Source: CAZUCU01 sp964618845 (GTDB lineage: Bacteria > Patescibacteriota > Minisyncoccia > Phycocordibacterales > JAACPR01). Taken from it: a stretch of DNA of 12,503 bases. Every line of letters begins with the position of its first letter. The first letter of the stretch is position 1. Location: contig CAZUCU010000020.1 of NCBI GenBank assembly GCA_964618845.1, positions 1-12,503 of the forward strand, written 5' to 3'. Of the stretch, positions 1 through 7,299 are shown one piece after another. Below the pieces are notes generated by a model. It did not search any database. It had not been told where the DNA came from and saw only the letters and a list, made by a program, of their open reading frames with translations. Both the position numbers and the translations under genes were made by a program.

Positions 1-1056
1 AAAATGAAAAAACTTATCAAAGGTGAGTTTGCAAATATTCAAGAAAAATATGGCGATGATAGAAGAACCAAAGTTATCAAAGGAGGTGTAAAAAATATTT
101 CAGTAGAAGATATGATTCCTGATGAAGATACTGTTTTGGTTTTGACTAAAGGTGGATATATCAAAAGAACAAATCCAAATGAATATAAAAGACAAAAAAG
201 AGGTGGAGTTGGAGTAATTGATTTAAATACCAAAGATGAAGATTTTGTGCAGACATTTTTGCATACAACTACGCACGCAGATCTTCTTTTCTTTTCTGAT
301 AAAGGAAAAGTTTATCAATTGAAAACTTATGACATACCAGAAGGAAAAAGAGCGACCAAAGGAAAATCAGTAATGAACTTTTTATCAATTGATCAAGACG
401 AACAAATTACATCTATTTTGCCAATGCCAAAAGAAATCAAAAAATCAGAAGGATTGTCTGTATTTATGGCGACTCGAAATGGAACAGTGAAAAAAGTTGA
501 TGCAGAAAGTTTTTATGACGTTAGAAGAAATGGAATTATTGCAATTGGACTTAAAGGTGATGATAAATTAGTTGATGCACATTTTACTGCCAAAGGTGAT
601 CAAGTGGTAATGGTAAGTCAAAAAGGTCAATCTATAAGATTTAAAGAAAGTGATGTTAGAGAAATGGGAAGAACTGCTGGAGGAGTGCGAGGTTTTAATT
701 TAAAGGGAAATGATTTTGTTGTTGGAACAGGTGTTGTAAACAAAGAAAGTCAGAATCCAAGATTGTTTGTTTTTTCCAATAATGGATATGGAAAGCAAAC
801 CTTAATGAAAGAATACAAGGTTCAAAAACGAAGTGGATCAGGAATCAAAACTGCAAATGTAACTGCTAAGATTGGTCCTTTGATGTCGGCTTCTATTGTG
901 ACAGATGAAGTAGAAGAGGTTGTTGCAATTTCCAAGAAGGGGGTTGTGATAAGAGTTGGAATAGAAGAAGTTCCAAAGCTTGGAAGACAAACTCAAGGTG
1001 TTCGCATTATGAAACTCAAAGATGGTGATTCTATTGCATCGATAGTTTGTTTTTGA
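1..1056 (+). CDS. gyrA: DNA gyrase subunit A, C-terminal part (5' end outside window)
   Basis: This is the C-terminal beta-pinwheel of GyrA, the domain that wraps DNA around gyrase and allows ATP-driven negative supercoiling in the cytoplasm. The frame is open from base 1, so the visible ATG at base 4 is an internal methionine and not the start. The catalytic-tyrosine half of the protein lies upstream of the window. Numbering from that ATG, the GyrA-box is seen as QKRGGVG at residues 64-70 (family consensus QRRGGKG), which favours gyrase over topoisomerase IV ParC. Repeated blade motifs of the type 'vl..t..G.vkr' recur about every 50 residues (for example LVLTKGGYIKR, LLFFSDKGKVYQL, FMATRNGTVKKV, VMVSQKGQSIRF, FVFSNNGYGKQ, VAISKKGVVIRV), giving about six blades. 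The protein ends soon after the last blade with no acidic tail. It stops with TGA at 1054, evidence that TGA is a stop in this genome. Confidence 0.95.
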   Translation, partial: KMKKLIKGEFANIQEKYGDDRRTKVIKGGVKNISVEDMIPDEDTVLVLTKGGYIKRTNPNEYKRQKRGGVGVIDLNTKDEDFVQTFLHTTTHADLLFFSDKGKVYQLKTYDIPEGKRATKGKSVMNFLSIDQDEQITSILPMPKEIKKSEGLSVFMATRNGTVKKVDAESFYDVRRNGIIAIGLKGDDKLVDAHFTAKGDQVVMVSQKGQSIRFKESDVREMGRTAGGVRGFNLKGNDFVVGTGVVNKESQNPRLFVFSNNGYGKQTLMKEYKVQKRSGSGIKTANVTAKIGPLMSASIVTDEVEEVVAISKKGVVIRVGIEEVPKLGRQTQGVRIMKLKDGDSIASIVCF

Positions 1057-1061
1057 TGCTA

Positions 1062-1080
1062 TTCGAGGTTAAACCTCGAA
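1062..1080. repeat. Palindrome A, CGAGGTT-AACCTCG type
   Basis: Perfect 9-bp arms (1062-1070 and 1072-1080) flank one central base. It starts 6 bases after the gyrA stop codon. A near-identical palindrome lies 65 bp downstream, centre to centre. A T-run follows after a short A-rich gap, so it could act as a weak gyrA terminator, but the short centre and the second copy also fit a protein-binding site or a dispersed genomic palindrome. Confidence 0.7.
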
Positions 1081-1126
1081 AACATTTTTTCTTGAGAAAT
1101 AAGGGTTTTTTGTTTTTTAACCTCTA

Positions 1127-1145
1127 TACGAGGTTTAACCTCGTA
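1127..1145. repeat. Palindrome B, second CGAGGTT-AACCTCG copy
   Basis: Perfect 9-bp arms (1127-1135 and 1137-1145) flank one central T. The core is the same as in palindrome A (1062-1080); only the outer two bases of each arm and the centre differ. An extra AACCTC at 1119-1124 can also pair with GAGGTT at 1130-1135, so two mutually exclusive hairpins are possible in RNA. Confidence 0.7.
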
Positions 1146-1148
1146 AGA

Positions 1149-1221
1149 ATTAAAAAGATGCCCTGGGCACAAGTGCCCAGGGCATCTTTGTTTTTATAAA
1201 TGTCTAACTTTCTAAATGTCT
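1149..1221 (+). repeat. 73-bp direct repeat, copy 1
   Basis: It matches 4957-5029 over its full length, with only three differences seen by eye: the two loop bases of the enclosed hairpin (AA here, TT there) and one T/C at 1211/5019. The repeat holds a terminator hairpin and two AAATGTCT motifs. The two copies bracket the large surface-protein gene. Confidence 0.9.
1154..1189 (+). terminator. Strong hairpin terminator downstream of gyrA
   Basis: A perfect 17-bp stem (1154-1170 with 1173-1189) closes on a 2-nt AA loop and is followed by a T-rich tract (1187-1195). The preceding A-run at 1152-1156 makes it potentially bidirectional. It would end gyrA transcription and insulate the surface-protein gene. 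Confidence 0.85.
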
Positions 1222-1244
1222 CTTTTCTAAATGTCTATCTGTCT
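1198..1244 (+). repeat. Short spaced AAATGTCT repeats
   Basis: AAATGTCT occurs at 1198-1205, 1214-1221 and 1229-1236, with a degenerate fourth unit at 1237-1244. Spacing is 15-16 bp for the first three. The same 8-mer lies after the second hairpin copy (5006-5013, 5022-5029) and, on the minus strand, beside the terminator at 9392-9427 (9375-9382). Confidence 0.7.
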
Positions 1245-1251
1245 AAAATTT

Positions 1252-1260
1252 TTATCCACA
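1252..1260 (+). promoter_or_regulatory. Perfect DnaA-box 9-mer TTATCCACA
   Basis: An exact match to the consensus DnaA box. It ends 55 bases before the ATG of the surface-protein gene. A second perfect 9-mer in the opposite orientation (8596-8604) ends 57 bases before a pilin-like gene. One box does not make an origin; a regulatory or chance match is possible. Confidence 0.45.
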
Positions 1261-1298
1261 CCTATCTTGTAATTTTTGTATCTAATCTTTATACAAAC

Positions 1299-1307
1299 TG
1301 ATAAAAT
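1299..1307 (+). promoter_or_regulatory. Extended -10 promoter of the surface-protein gene
   Basis: TGATAAAAT is a TGN-extended -10 box (hexamer 1302-1307) with no good -35 at 17 bp. Only 8 bases separate it from the ATG at 1316, so transcription would start at or within a base or two of the start codon, predicting a leaderless mRNA. No Shine-Dalgarno sequence is present. Confidence 0.5.
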
Positions 1308-1315
1308 TAATATGT

Positions 1316-4300
1316 ATGAAAAAATATTTATTAGTGGCTCTTTGTTTATTGCCAATATTTATTATTAGTTTTATTAGTTTAAATGTTTCTGCTCAATCAA
1401 ATAATTTGGCTGACTACGGATTAACAGAAGAAGATGTTAAGTATTTGACCGAAGAAGAGAAACAACAAATCTTAAAATCCAAAACCCCAGCACAAACCCA
1501 AGAATATTACGAAAAAGGTTTGAAAGATGGTTCTATAAAACCAGAAGATGTACCACCGCCTTTGTGGGGACTAATAGGAGCCTCTTCACAACAAGGACAA
1601 GATACTTCTTCTGCAACACCTTCTCCAACAGATACCGTAAATTGTTTTGACTACTACACCTTCCAAAGTGTGAAAGCTGAATTTTTTAGTTCTACCAATG
1701 CGGTTGCTGGTATGCAAATGGATTTCACTGGAAGTCTGAAAAATGAAAACTCTTATCCTGTGGTTGGCGGAACTTTATATGTCAAACTATTTAGAGTGCA
1801 TGGACTAGATAAAGATCCAAATGGTCCAGATGTTGTGGATCAATTTGTTGCCTTAGAAAACATCAACATCCCTGCCAACTCTTCTGTCCCCGCATCATTC
1901 AAATGGCAAATTCCAGCATACGCACGTTCAGGAGACTATCAATTGGCTACCTATTTTGTAACAGATAAAAAGTTTAATCTCCTCGGTCTCTCATTTACTG
2001 ATGATGTTGTTGGAAATACTTTTAACTTTTCTATTAAAGGAGAAGACACAGGAGTTTATTTTGATAAATCAAAAGTTACAATAAACAATGAACAATTCTA
2101 CTTCGCAGCATCTCCACCAAGAATAGATAAAGACGCCGAAGGCAACATAAAAACCACAGTCAAAAACACTACCAAGGAAACTCAACAAGCAGAAATAACT
2201 TGGAAGATATACAAATGGGATGCAATGGACCCATCCAACCTCATAAAGACAGATAAACAGACAATAACAATAAATCCAAACTCAGAAACCGATCTATCAA
2301 TACAAGTTACCGACACCAATTATCCTGTCTACTACATTGTTGGTGAACTAACAAACAGAAACACCAAATCAGTTGTCGGTATTAGATTTGTGAGAGAAGG
2401 AGTTGATAGAGTGAGATTAAACTTTCCTTCCATCACAACCTATCCACTCTCCAAAGACCAACCAAATACAATGTTCACTTGTCTTCACAACAGTGGTCAA
2501 TCTGACTTAGTTGCCAACAACAAAGTAGTAATGGATCTATTAGATGACAGGGGAAAAGTGATCGACACCTATACCTATGAAGGTTCTGTCACAGGAGCAA
2601 TGATGGGTCTAAAGAAAGACTTCACTCCCAAAAAAGATCTTACCAACTTCACCCTACACACCAAACTCTACACCAACAATGAACTTGTTGATGAGTCAAA
2701 AGTTGAATACAAATGTGAAGACCTTGACCCTGCCAAATGTCCTACCAAAACATCATTCCCACTAACTGAAACATTAATAGCAATCGTAGTTCTACTGATA
2801 ATAATTTCTGCAATCGCTTTCTTCAAGAAAAGATCAAAAGGTCTTGAACTTGTTGTTCTCCTCCTTGTACTCGCTTCTTTGTTTATTCTTAATCCTCAAA
2901 GTCCAAATACTATGGCGGAGGAAGAATTAACTGGTGATGTAGGCCAAGTTAATCCATATATTACTCCCGGATCAAAACAAGCTTTGTGGAATAAGGCTAT
3001 AATTAAAAATTTTGTTTATTATTGGAATAAATCAGATGGTTTGTTGGGAAATAATGTGGCGGAAAATGGTTGGGCTGAAGCTCTTTCAGACCCAAACATT
3101 ACTGTCAAGTATAATACCAAAATTATGAAGAAAAATCCCGATGGAACTTATACTGAAATTCCAGATGAGAGTACTGTATCACCTGGTGATAAACTCAGAT
3201 TTCAATTTATTCCTCATCATCCTTATGATATTTATTGGTTTGGTACAGGTTATTCTGCAGATTCTCCATATGGAGAATGGAGAGCTAATATGGATCCTCC
3301 TCCAAAAATTGATGATGATGGAGATGATGTTGCTGATATGGTTACATGTGAAGATAAAGATTTTGTAACAGTAGATGAATGGATTGATTTCAATTACGGA
3401 GTTTATATCCCTCTTGTCATCGCACCACCAACTAAGACAATAACAATACCAACTGGTTTAACAAATTGTACAAATATGTCGATAGATGAAAAGGGTTCTT
3501 ATTTTAAAGAATGTACAGTCGCTTCATCTTCCGTTTCACAAATAAAACCAACTTTTAATTTTGCTGAGACAACTGGAAAGTTTTATTATAGATATAGTAT
3601 TATAGTTCCACCAACACTAACTGGTTTAGTATTTATAGAGTATAATTGTTTGGGGAATCAAGTTGCTTTGAAATCTTTTAGTAAAGATTTTACTTACGAA
3701 AATTATCCATTTATCCCCAACGATGATTTTACCCTCGAAGTTCCACCTCAATCAATAACATACACCCTAAATATTGCCACACCTCCAGCAACTAATCAAC
3801 CACCAAACCCTCCAACAATAACTGGAGCAACCACTACAGTTGTAAATAAAACGGTGGGGGATTCTTACACCTTTGTCGCTACCGATCCAGATGATAATCA
3901 AATAAAATATGAAATTGATTGGGATGCTACAGATGTAGAAGGCGAAACAATATATAGACAATGGCTTCCATCCTCTGAATATGTAAATTCAGGAACACCT
4001 TTATCTACTCCTTTTACTTTCTCTTCTTTACCTCATATGTTTAGAGCAAGAACAGTAGATGAGCATGGAGCTACTTCTTCTTGGAGAACATATACTGTTA
4101 ATGAATTAAACTATTATAGTGTTGCTTGCTCAAATATTCTTGATAGTACTGGTCATACACAAGAACTTATAGCACTAATTTCTGGAGGCAATGCTCAAAC
4201 TTATGAATGGGTATACAATGGCACTGTTGTCGGAACAGATTCTACTTACTCAACATCTACATTACCATTTGGTCAACATAATTTCACTATCAATTCAACC

Positions 4301-4942
4301 AGTACTGATGGAAAATTTGGTACGGGTGGTTGTTATATTAATCTTACTGAAAATACAACCTCTCTTAATGCTACTTGTGTTCCAAACCCATCGTCAGTTA
4401 GTCCAGGAGGTACTGTCACATTCAGTGTACTAGACCCACAAGAAGGAGTGTCCCCTTATACTTATTTGTGGGAGGGTGAATCTACCCCAAACTCTTTTCA
4501 AAAAACATACACAATTCCAAATAATTATACAAACACTAATTTTACCAAAAGAGTTACTGTAAAAGATAGTTCAAACCCCCAAAAAGAAAAAGAAGTTTTT
4601 TGTACTGTAGCAGTGAATGGTGGTGGTGGCGAAACCCCCAATGGTGGTGGTGACCAACCCCCAGATGTCACCCTCATAATTCAACCAAGATTAGCGCCAA
4701 ATTGTATTGCAAGGTTTGTGGGTCCAAATAACCAATCTGTCCCCACTTTAACAGGAACTCAAATCTGCGAATTGAGTGGACCGTATTTTACTACAATAAC
4801 TTTTTCTTCCTCAACTTCATTTTTAGACACTCCCATAACCAAATCCGGACTATACACTTTGAGCTGTGGCGCTACCCCAGACTCTCTTGTAGTAATAGAC
4901 TCTGACATCTGTATTGGGGAAGGTGATTCCATTCAGAATTAA
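1316..4942 (+). CDS. Very large secreted surface protein with internal membrane segments and PKD-like domains
   Basis: A 1208-aa exported protein; family not recognised. Residues 1-26 form a Sec signal peptide (cleavage near VSA-Q). A short charged helical segment and a low-complexity linker follow (about 30-105), then a beta-rich region (about 108-475) resembling stacked Ig-like sandwiches. Two hydrophobic helices, about 486-503 and 511-528, are separated by a Lys/Arg loop (KKRSKG). Past Met533 a second extracellular half begins. It has a D-rich, possibly Ca-binding loop (DDDGDDVAD, 666-674), then PKD/Ig-like modules at about 829-925, 935-1016 and 1018-1100, a GGGG-ETPN-GGG linker, and a Cys-containing C-terminal domain (about 1117-1208). 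The internal 'TM + loop + signal-like helix' looks like the join of two once-separate exported proteins. It has its own promoter and terminator and is probably an adhesin or surface-layer-like protein; that role is inferred. Confidence 0.85.
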   Translation: MKKYLLVALCLLPIFIISFISLNVSAQSNNLADYGLTEEDVKYLTEEEKQQILKSKTPAQTQEYYEKGLKDGSIKPEDVPPPLWGLIGASSQQGQDTSSATPSPTDTVNCFDYYTFQSVKAEFFSSTNAVAGMQMDFTGSLKNENSYPVVGGTLYVKLFRVHGLDKDPNGPDVVDQFVALENINIPANSSVPASFKWQIPAYARSGDYQLATYFVTDKKFNLLGLSFTDDVVGNTFNFSIKGEDTGVYFDKSKVTINNEQFYFAASPPRIDKDAEGNIKTTVKNTTKETQQAEITWKIYKWDAMDPSNLIKTDKQTITINPNSETDLSIQVTDTNYPVYYIVGELTNRNTKSVVGIRFVREGVDRVRLNFPSITTYPLSKDQPNTMFTCLHNSGQSDLVANNKVVMDLLDDRGKVIDTYTYEGSVTGAMMGLKKDFTPKKDLTNFTLHTKLYTNNELVDESKVEYKCEDLDPAKCPTKTSFPLTETLIAIVVLLIIISAIAFFKKRSKGLELVVLLLVLASLFILNPQSPNTMAEEELTGDVGQVNPYITPGSKQALWNKAIIKNFVYYWNKSDGLLGNNVAENGWAEALSDPNITVKYNTKIMKKNPDGTYTEIPDESTVSPGDKLRFQFIPHHPYDIYWFGTGYSADSPYGEWRANMDPPPKIDDDGDDVADMVTCEDKDFVTVDEWIDFNYGVYIPLVIAPPTKTITIPTGLTNCTNMSIDEKGSYFKECTVASSSVSQIKPTFNFAETTGKFYYRYSIIVPPTLTGLVFIEYNCLGNQVALKSFSKDFTYENYPFIPNDDFTLEVPPQSITYTLNIATPPATNQPPNPPTITGATTTVVNKTVGDSYTFVATDPDDNQIKYEIDWDATDVEGETIYRQWLPSSEYVNSGTPLSTPFTFSSLPHMFRARTVDEHGATSSWRTYTVNELNYYSVACSNILDSTGHTQELIALISGGNAQTYEWVYNGTVVGTDSTYSTSTLPFGQHNFTINSTSTDGKFGTGGCYINLTENTTSLNATCVPNPSSVSPGGTVTFSVLDPQEGVSPYTYLWEGESTPNSFQKTYTIPNNYTNTNFTKRVTVKDSSNPQKEKEVFCTVAVNGGGGETPNGGGDQPPDVTLIIQPRLAPNCIARFVGPNNQSVPTLTGTQICELSGPYFTTITFSSSTSFLDTPITKSGLYTLSCGATPDSLVVIDSDICIGEGDSIQN

Positions 4943-4956
4943 GATTATTAAAAGAT

Positions 4957-5029
4957 ATTAAAAAGATGCCCTGGGCACTTGTGCCCAGGGCATCTTTGTT
5001 TTTATAAATGTCTAACTTCCTAAATGTCT
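4957..5029 (+). repeat. 73-bp direct repeat, copy 2
   Basis: The second copy of 1149-1221. The enclosed stem is identical but the hairpin loop is TT instead of AA. It starts 14 bases after the surface-protein stop codon and its right end contains the in-frame ATG at 5024, an argument against that ATG being the methyltransferase start. Confidence 0.9.
4962..4997 (+). terminator. Strong hairpin terminator of the surface-protein gene
   Basis: A perfect 17-bp stem (4962-4978 with 4981-4997) with a TT loop, followed by a T-rich tract. It begins 19 bases after the stop codon at 4940-4942. Confidence 0.85.
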
Positions 5030-5043
5030 ATACAAAATAAATC

Positions 5044-5052
5044 TGTTATAAT
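5044..5052 (+). promoter_or_regulatory. Extended -10 promoter of the methyltransferase/pilin cluster
   Basis: TGTTATAAT combines a consensus TATAAT (5047-5052) with a TGN extension. It lies 7 bases before the ATG at 5060, which predicts a leaderless transcript. It is the first promoter after the upstream terminator and could serve much of the tightly spaced cluster running to 9357. Confidence 0.6.
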
Positions 5053-5059
5053 ATTAAAG

Positions 5060-5587
5060 ATGTTTTTCAATCCACAAAGTATTTTAAATCAAATTCATGT
5101 TGATCCAGGTATGACAGTTTGTGATTTTGGATGTGGTTCAGGAAATTTTACTTTAGTTTTGGCAGAAAAGATTGGATCTTCTGGGACAATATTTGCTTTT
5201 GATGTTCAAAAAGAATTACTTGGTAGATTAAAATCTGAAGCGGTAAGAAAAAAAATAAATAATATCAATGTTGCCTGGGTTGATTTGGATGAACCAAATT
5301 CTACAAGTTTAAAACCAGAAACAGTCGATAGGGTTTTTATGATTTGTGTACTTTTTCAAACAGAAGATAAAAAAGCTCTGATTAGGGAAGCAAAAAGAAT
5401 CTTAAAAAAGAATGGAAAAATTATTGTCGTAGATTGGGCGGGATCTTTTGGCGGATTGGGTCCTCGAAAAACTGATGTTATATCACCCGAAATTTTGAGG
5501 GATCTTTTTGAAGAAGAAGGTTTTGGAGTTCAAAAAGAGATTGATGCTGGAAAATATCACTACGGGTTTGTTTTTAATTTAAATTAA
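5060..5587 (+). CDS. Class I SAM-dependent methyltransferase (UbiE/Methyltransf_11-like)
   Basis: A 175-aa Rossmann-fold methyltransferase, cytoplasmic. It shows motif I DFGCGSG at residues 22-28, an acidic residue after the second strand (FAFD, Asp48) expected to bind the SAM ribose, a VDLDEP segment near residue 70, and the late RILKKNGKIIVVDW strand typical of UbiE-like enzymes. It is shorter than full UbiE, and the substrate cannot be told. The start at 5060 is preferred over the in-frame ATG at 5024: the earlier codon sits in the 73-bp repeat and upstream of the -10 box, while the 5060 start gives FFNP..IL..I.V.PGM just before motif I, the usual beginning of this family. The next gene begins 1 base after its stop, so it is probably co-transcribed with the solute-binding-like and pilin-like genes. 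Confidence 0.85.
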   Translation: MFFNPQSILNQIHVDPGMTVCDFGCGSGNFTLVLAEKIGSSGTIFAFDVQKELLGRLKSEAVRKKINNINVAWVDLDEPNSTSLKPETVDRVFMICVLFQTEDKKALIREAKRILKKNGKIIVVDWAGSFGGLGPRKTDVISPEILRDLFEEEGFGVQKEIDAGKYHYGFVFNLN

Positions 5588-5588
5588 T

Positions 5589-6920
5589 ATGAAAAATATT
5601 TCTATAGTTCAAATAATTATTTTGATAGCATCGGGATTTGCAGTAGTAATTGCTGTTGCGATATTTGCTCTTGGTGACAAAGTGGGGAAGGGTGAGGATA
5701 AATTATCAGAAGTAATTATTTGGGGAGACCTATCGAGTGAATTATTTAATGATCTATTTAATTCTGATCTTGATGATGATGAGGATGTCAATAAATATGT
5801 ACATATCAAATATGTAGAAAAAACCCCAGAAACTTTTGAAGATGAGTTTGTTACTGCTCTTGCGGAGGGAAATGCTCCTGATATGGTTCTACTCAGAGAA
5901 AATCAAATAATTTCTAATCAAAAGAAATTGATAAAGATTCCTTTTTCTACCTCTCTTGATAAAAGAACTTTTCAAGAAACTTTTATACCCGAAGCAGAAT
6001 TGTTGATTGATGGTGATGGTTTTATTGGTATTCCGATTATAATTAATCCTTTGGTTTTATATTACAACAGAAATATTTTGGATTCTACAGGAATAGTTCG
6101 TCCGCCAGAAACTTGGACAGAACTTCTTTCAATCGCTCCTTCGCTTACAGTTTCGGATACTTCTTTTAATATTTCAAAATCAGTAATTGCTTTGGGGAGT
6201 TTTGAAAATATAAAAAATGCCAAAGAAATTTTATGGGCTCTGATTTTACAAACAGGAAATAATATAATTGTTAGAGGCAAAAATGATATGGATGAAACCA
6301 TCTTTAAAGCGGTTTTGAATGATAGGGGAAGTTTTGCATCTGCGCCTTCTTTTTCTGCTATAAATTATTTTAATCAATTTGCTAATCCAAGTAAGACAAT
6401 TTATTCTTGGAATCGAGCACTTCCAGAGGCGCAAGACTTTTTTGTTGCAGGAAATTCTGCTTTTTATATTGGTTTTGCAGATGAACTTCCTTTGATCAAA
6501 AAGAAAAATCCTAATTTGAATTTTGATGTTGCAATACTTCCACAGTCACAAAGTTCCGAAGTCAAAAGAACTTATGGAAAAATGTATTTTTTGGGAATAG
6601 TAAGAACAGCAAATGATTTAAAATCTGTTTTTCAAACAATGATAATTTTGTCGGATTCTAAAAGTCAGGAAAGATTGTCCAAGTTATCTGGTTTGCCACC
6701 TATAAGGAGAGATAATTTGGGGAAAACGGATCCCTCAAATTCTTTTGATAAAATTTTTAAGAAATCAGCACTTTTTGCAAGTGGTGTTATGGAGCCAGAA
6801 GCCAAAGAAACCAGAAATATTTTGGCAAAAATGGTACAATCAATACAATCAGGTGAGTTGGAAATAGCGGGCTCGGTTACAAGGGCAAATGATCAATTAA
6901 ATATTTTACTTGAAAAATAA
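5589..6920 (+). CDS. Membrane-anchored extracellular solute-binding-like protein
   Basis: A 443-aa protein with the fold signature of family-1/8 extracellular solute-binding proteins, the sugar-binding subunits of ABC importers. An N-terminal hydrophobic helix (residues 6-28) acts as an uncleaved anchor or signal. There is no lipobox cysteine, so it is not a classical lipoprotein. Family landmarks are GNAPDMVLL (94-102), the lobe-crossing IGIPIIINPLVLYYNR (147-161), PPETW (172-176), and a C-terminal helix near the end of the type that packs these proteins. An Asp-rich stretch (DLDDDEDVN, 60-68) is unusual. It follows the methyltransferase by 1 base, and its TAA is followed after 1 base by the ATG of the first pilin-like gene. 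No ABC permease or ATPase gene is nearby, so transport is doubtful; a structural or ligand-sensing role for the surface apparatus is an inference. Confidence 0.85.
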   Translation: MKNISIVQIIILIASGFAVVIAVAIFALGDKVGKGEDKLSEVIIWGDLSSELFNDLFNSDLDDDEDVNKYVHIKYVEKTPETFEDEFVTALAEGNAPDMVLLRENQIISNQKKLIKIPFSTSLDKRTFQETFIPEAELLIDGDGFIGIPIIINPLVLYYNRNILDSTGIVRPPETWTELLSIAPSLTVSDTSFNISKSVIALGSFENIKNAKEILWALILQTGNNIIVRGKNDMDETIFKAVLNDRGSFASAPSFSAINYFNQFANPSKTIYSWNRALPEAQDFFVAGNSAFYIGFADELPLIKKKNPNLNFDVAILPQSQSSEVKRTYGKMYFLGIVRTANDLKSVFQTMIILSDSKSQERLSKLSGLPPIRRDNLGKTDPSNSFDKIFKKSALFASGVMEPEAKETRNILAKMVQSIQSGELEIAGSVTRANDQLNILLEK

Positions 6921-6921
6921 T

Positions 6922-7299
6922 ATGAGAAAATGGTTTTATTTATTAATAGTTGTATTAACTCCAATCAGTGTTTGGGCACAATCAATTCCAAATACTAGTA
7001 ATATTCTTCGTCTTTGTAAGAATGGAGAATGTGGATTTAAAGAACTCATTGGGTTGATAAATGAATTATTAAAATGGGCCATGCTTGGCACAACAACATT
7101 TGCGACTATTATGTTTGTTTATGCTGGTTTTTTGTATATTTCTGCTCAAGGTGACCCTAATCAAATAAAAAAGGCTCATAATATCTTTAGGGTTGTGATA
7201 ATTGGTTTTGTGATAATATTTTCATCGTTTTTATTAATTAAAGAAATTTTGCAATTTTTGGGAGTAGTGCCAGGGCCTCAACAATTATTAGGAAAATGA
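6922..7299 (+). CDS. T4SS pilin-like (VirB2/TrbC-type) two-helix protein 1
   Basis: A 125-aa secreted membrane protein. Residues 1-20 form a signal peptide ending VWA-Q. A short exposed segment has two cysteines (CKNGEC), followed by helix 1 (about 50-72), a polar loop with SAQGDPNQIKKA, and helix 2 (about 86-108). This layout matches the T4SS_pilin family common in CPR genomes (related to VirB2/TrbC major pilins). The ATG at 6922 is chosen over an in-frame TTG at 6910, which would overlap the previous gene and spoil the signal peptide. Its last codons overlap the next gene by 4 bases (ATGA), suggesting coupled translation. It is most similar by eye to the next protein. Confidence 0.8.
   Translation: MRKWFYLLIVVLTPISVWAQSIPNTSNILRLCKNGECGFKELIGLINELLKWAMLGTTTFATIMFVYAGFLYISAQGDPNQIKKAHNIFRVVIIGFVIIFSSFLLIKEILQFLGVVPGPQQLLGK

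Noticed and set aside
1054..1056. Possible TGA-to-glycine recoding as in Gracilibacteria/SR1
   Set aside because: TGA ends gyrA, the first pilin-like gene and the SPFH gene at the expected places, and no gene here needs an in-frame TGA read through.
1198..1244. Possible CRISPR-like array in the AAATGTCT repeats
   Set aside because: Units are 8 bases with 7-8 base gaps, AT-rich and degenerate; no repeat/spacer structure and no cas genes.
1252..1315. Replication origin next to gyrA
   Set aside because: Only one perfect DnaA box is present in this gap; no box cluster, AT-rich unwinding array or dnaA/dnaN gene is seen.
5024..5059. In-frame upstream ATG for the methyltransferase
   Set aside because: It lies within the 73-bp terminator repeat and upstream of the -10 box at 5047-5052; the 12 extra residues do not look like family sequence.
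6910..6921. TTG start for the first pilin-like gene
   Set aside because: It would overlap the preceding gene and add MKNN before a clean signal peptide; the ATG at 6922 follows the previous stop by one base, as in the neighbouring junction.
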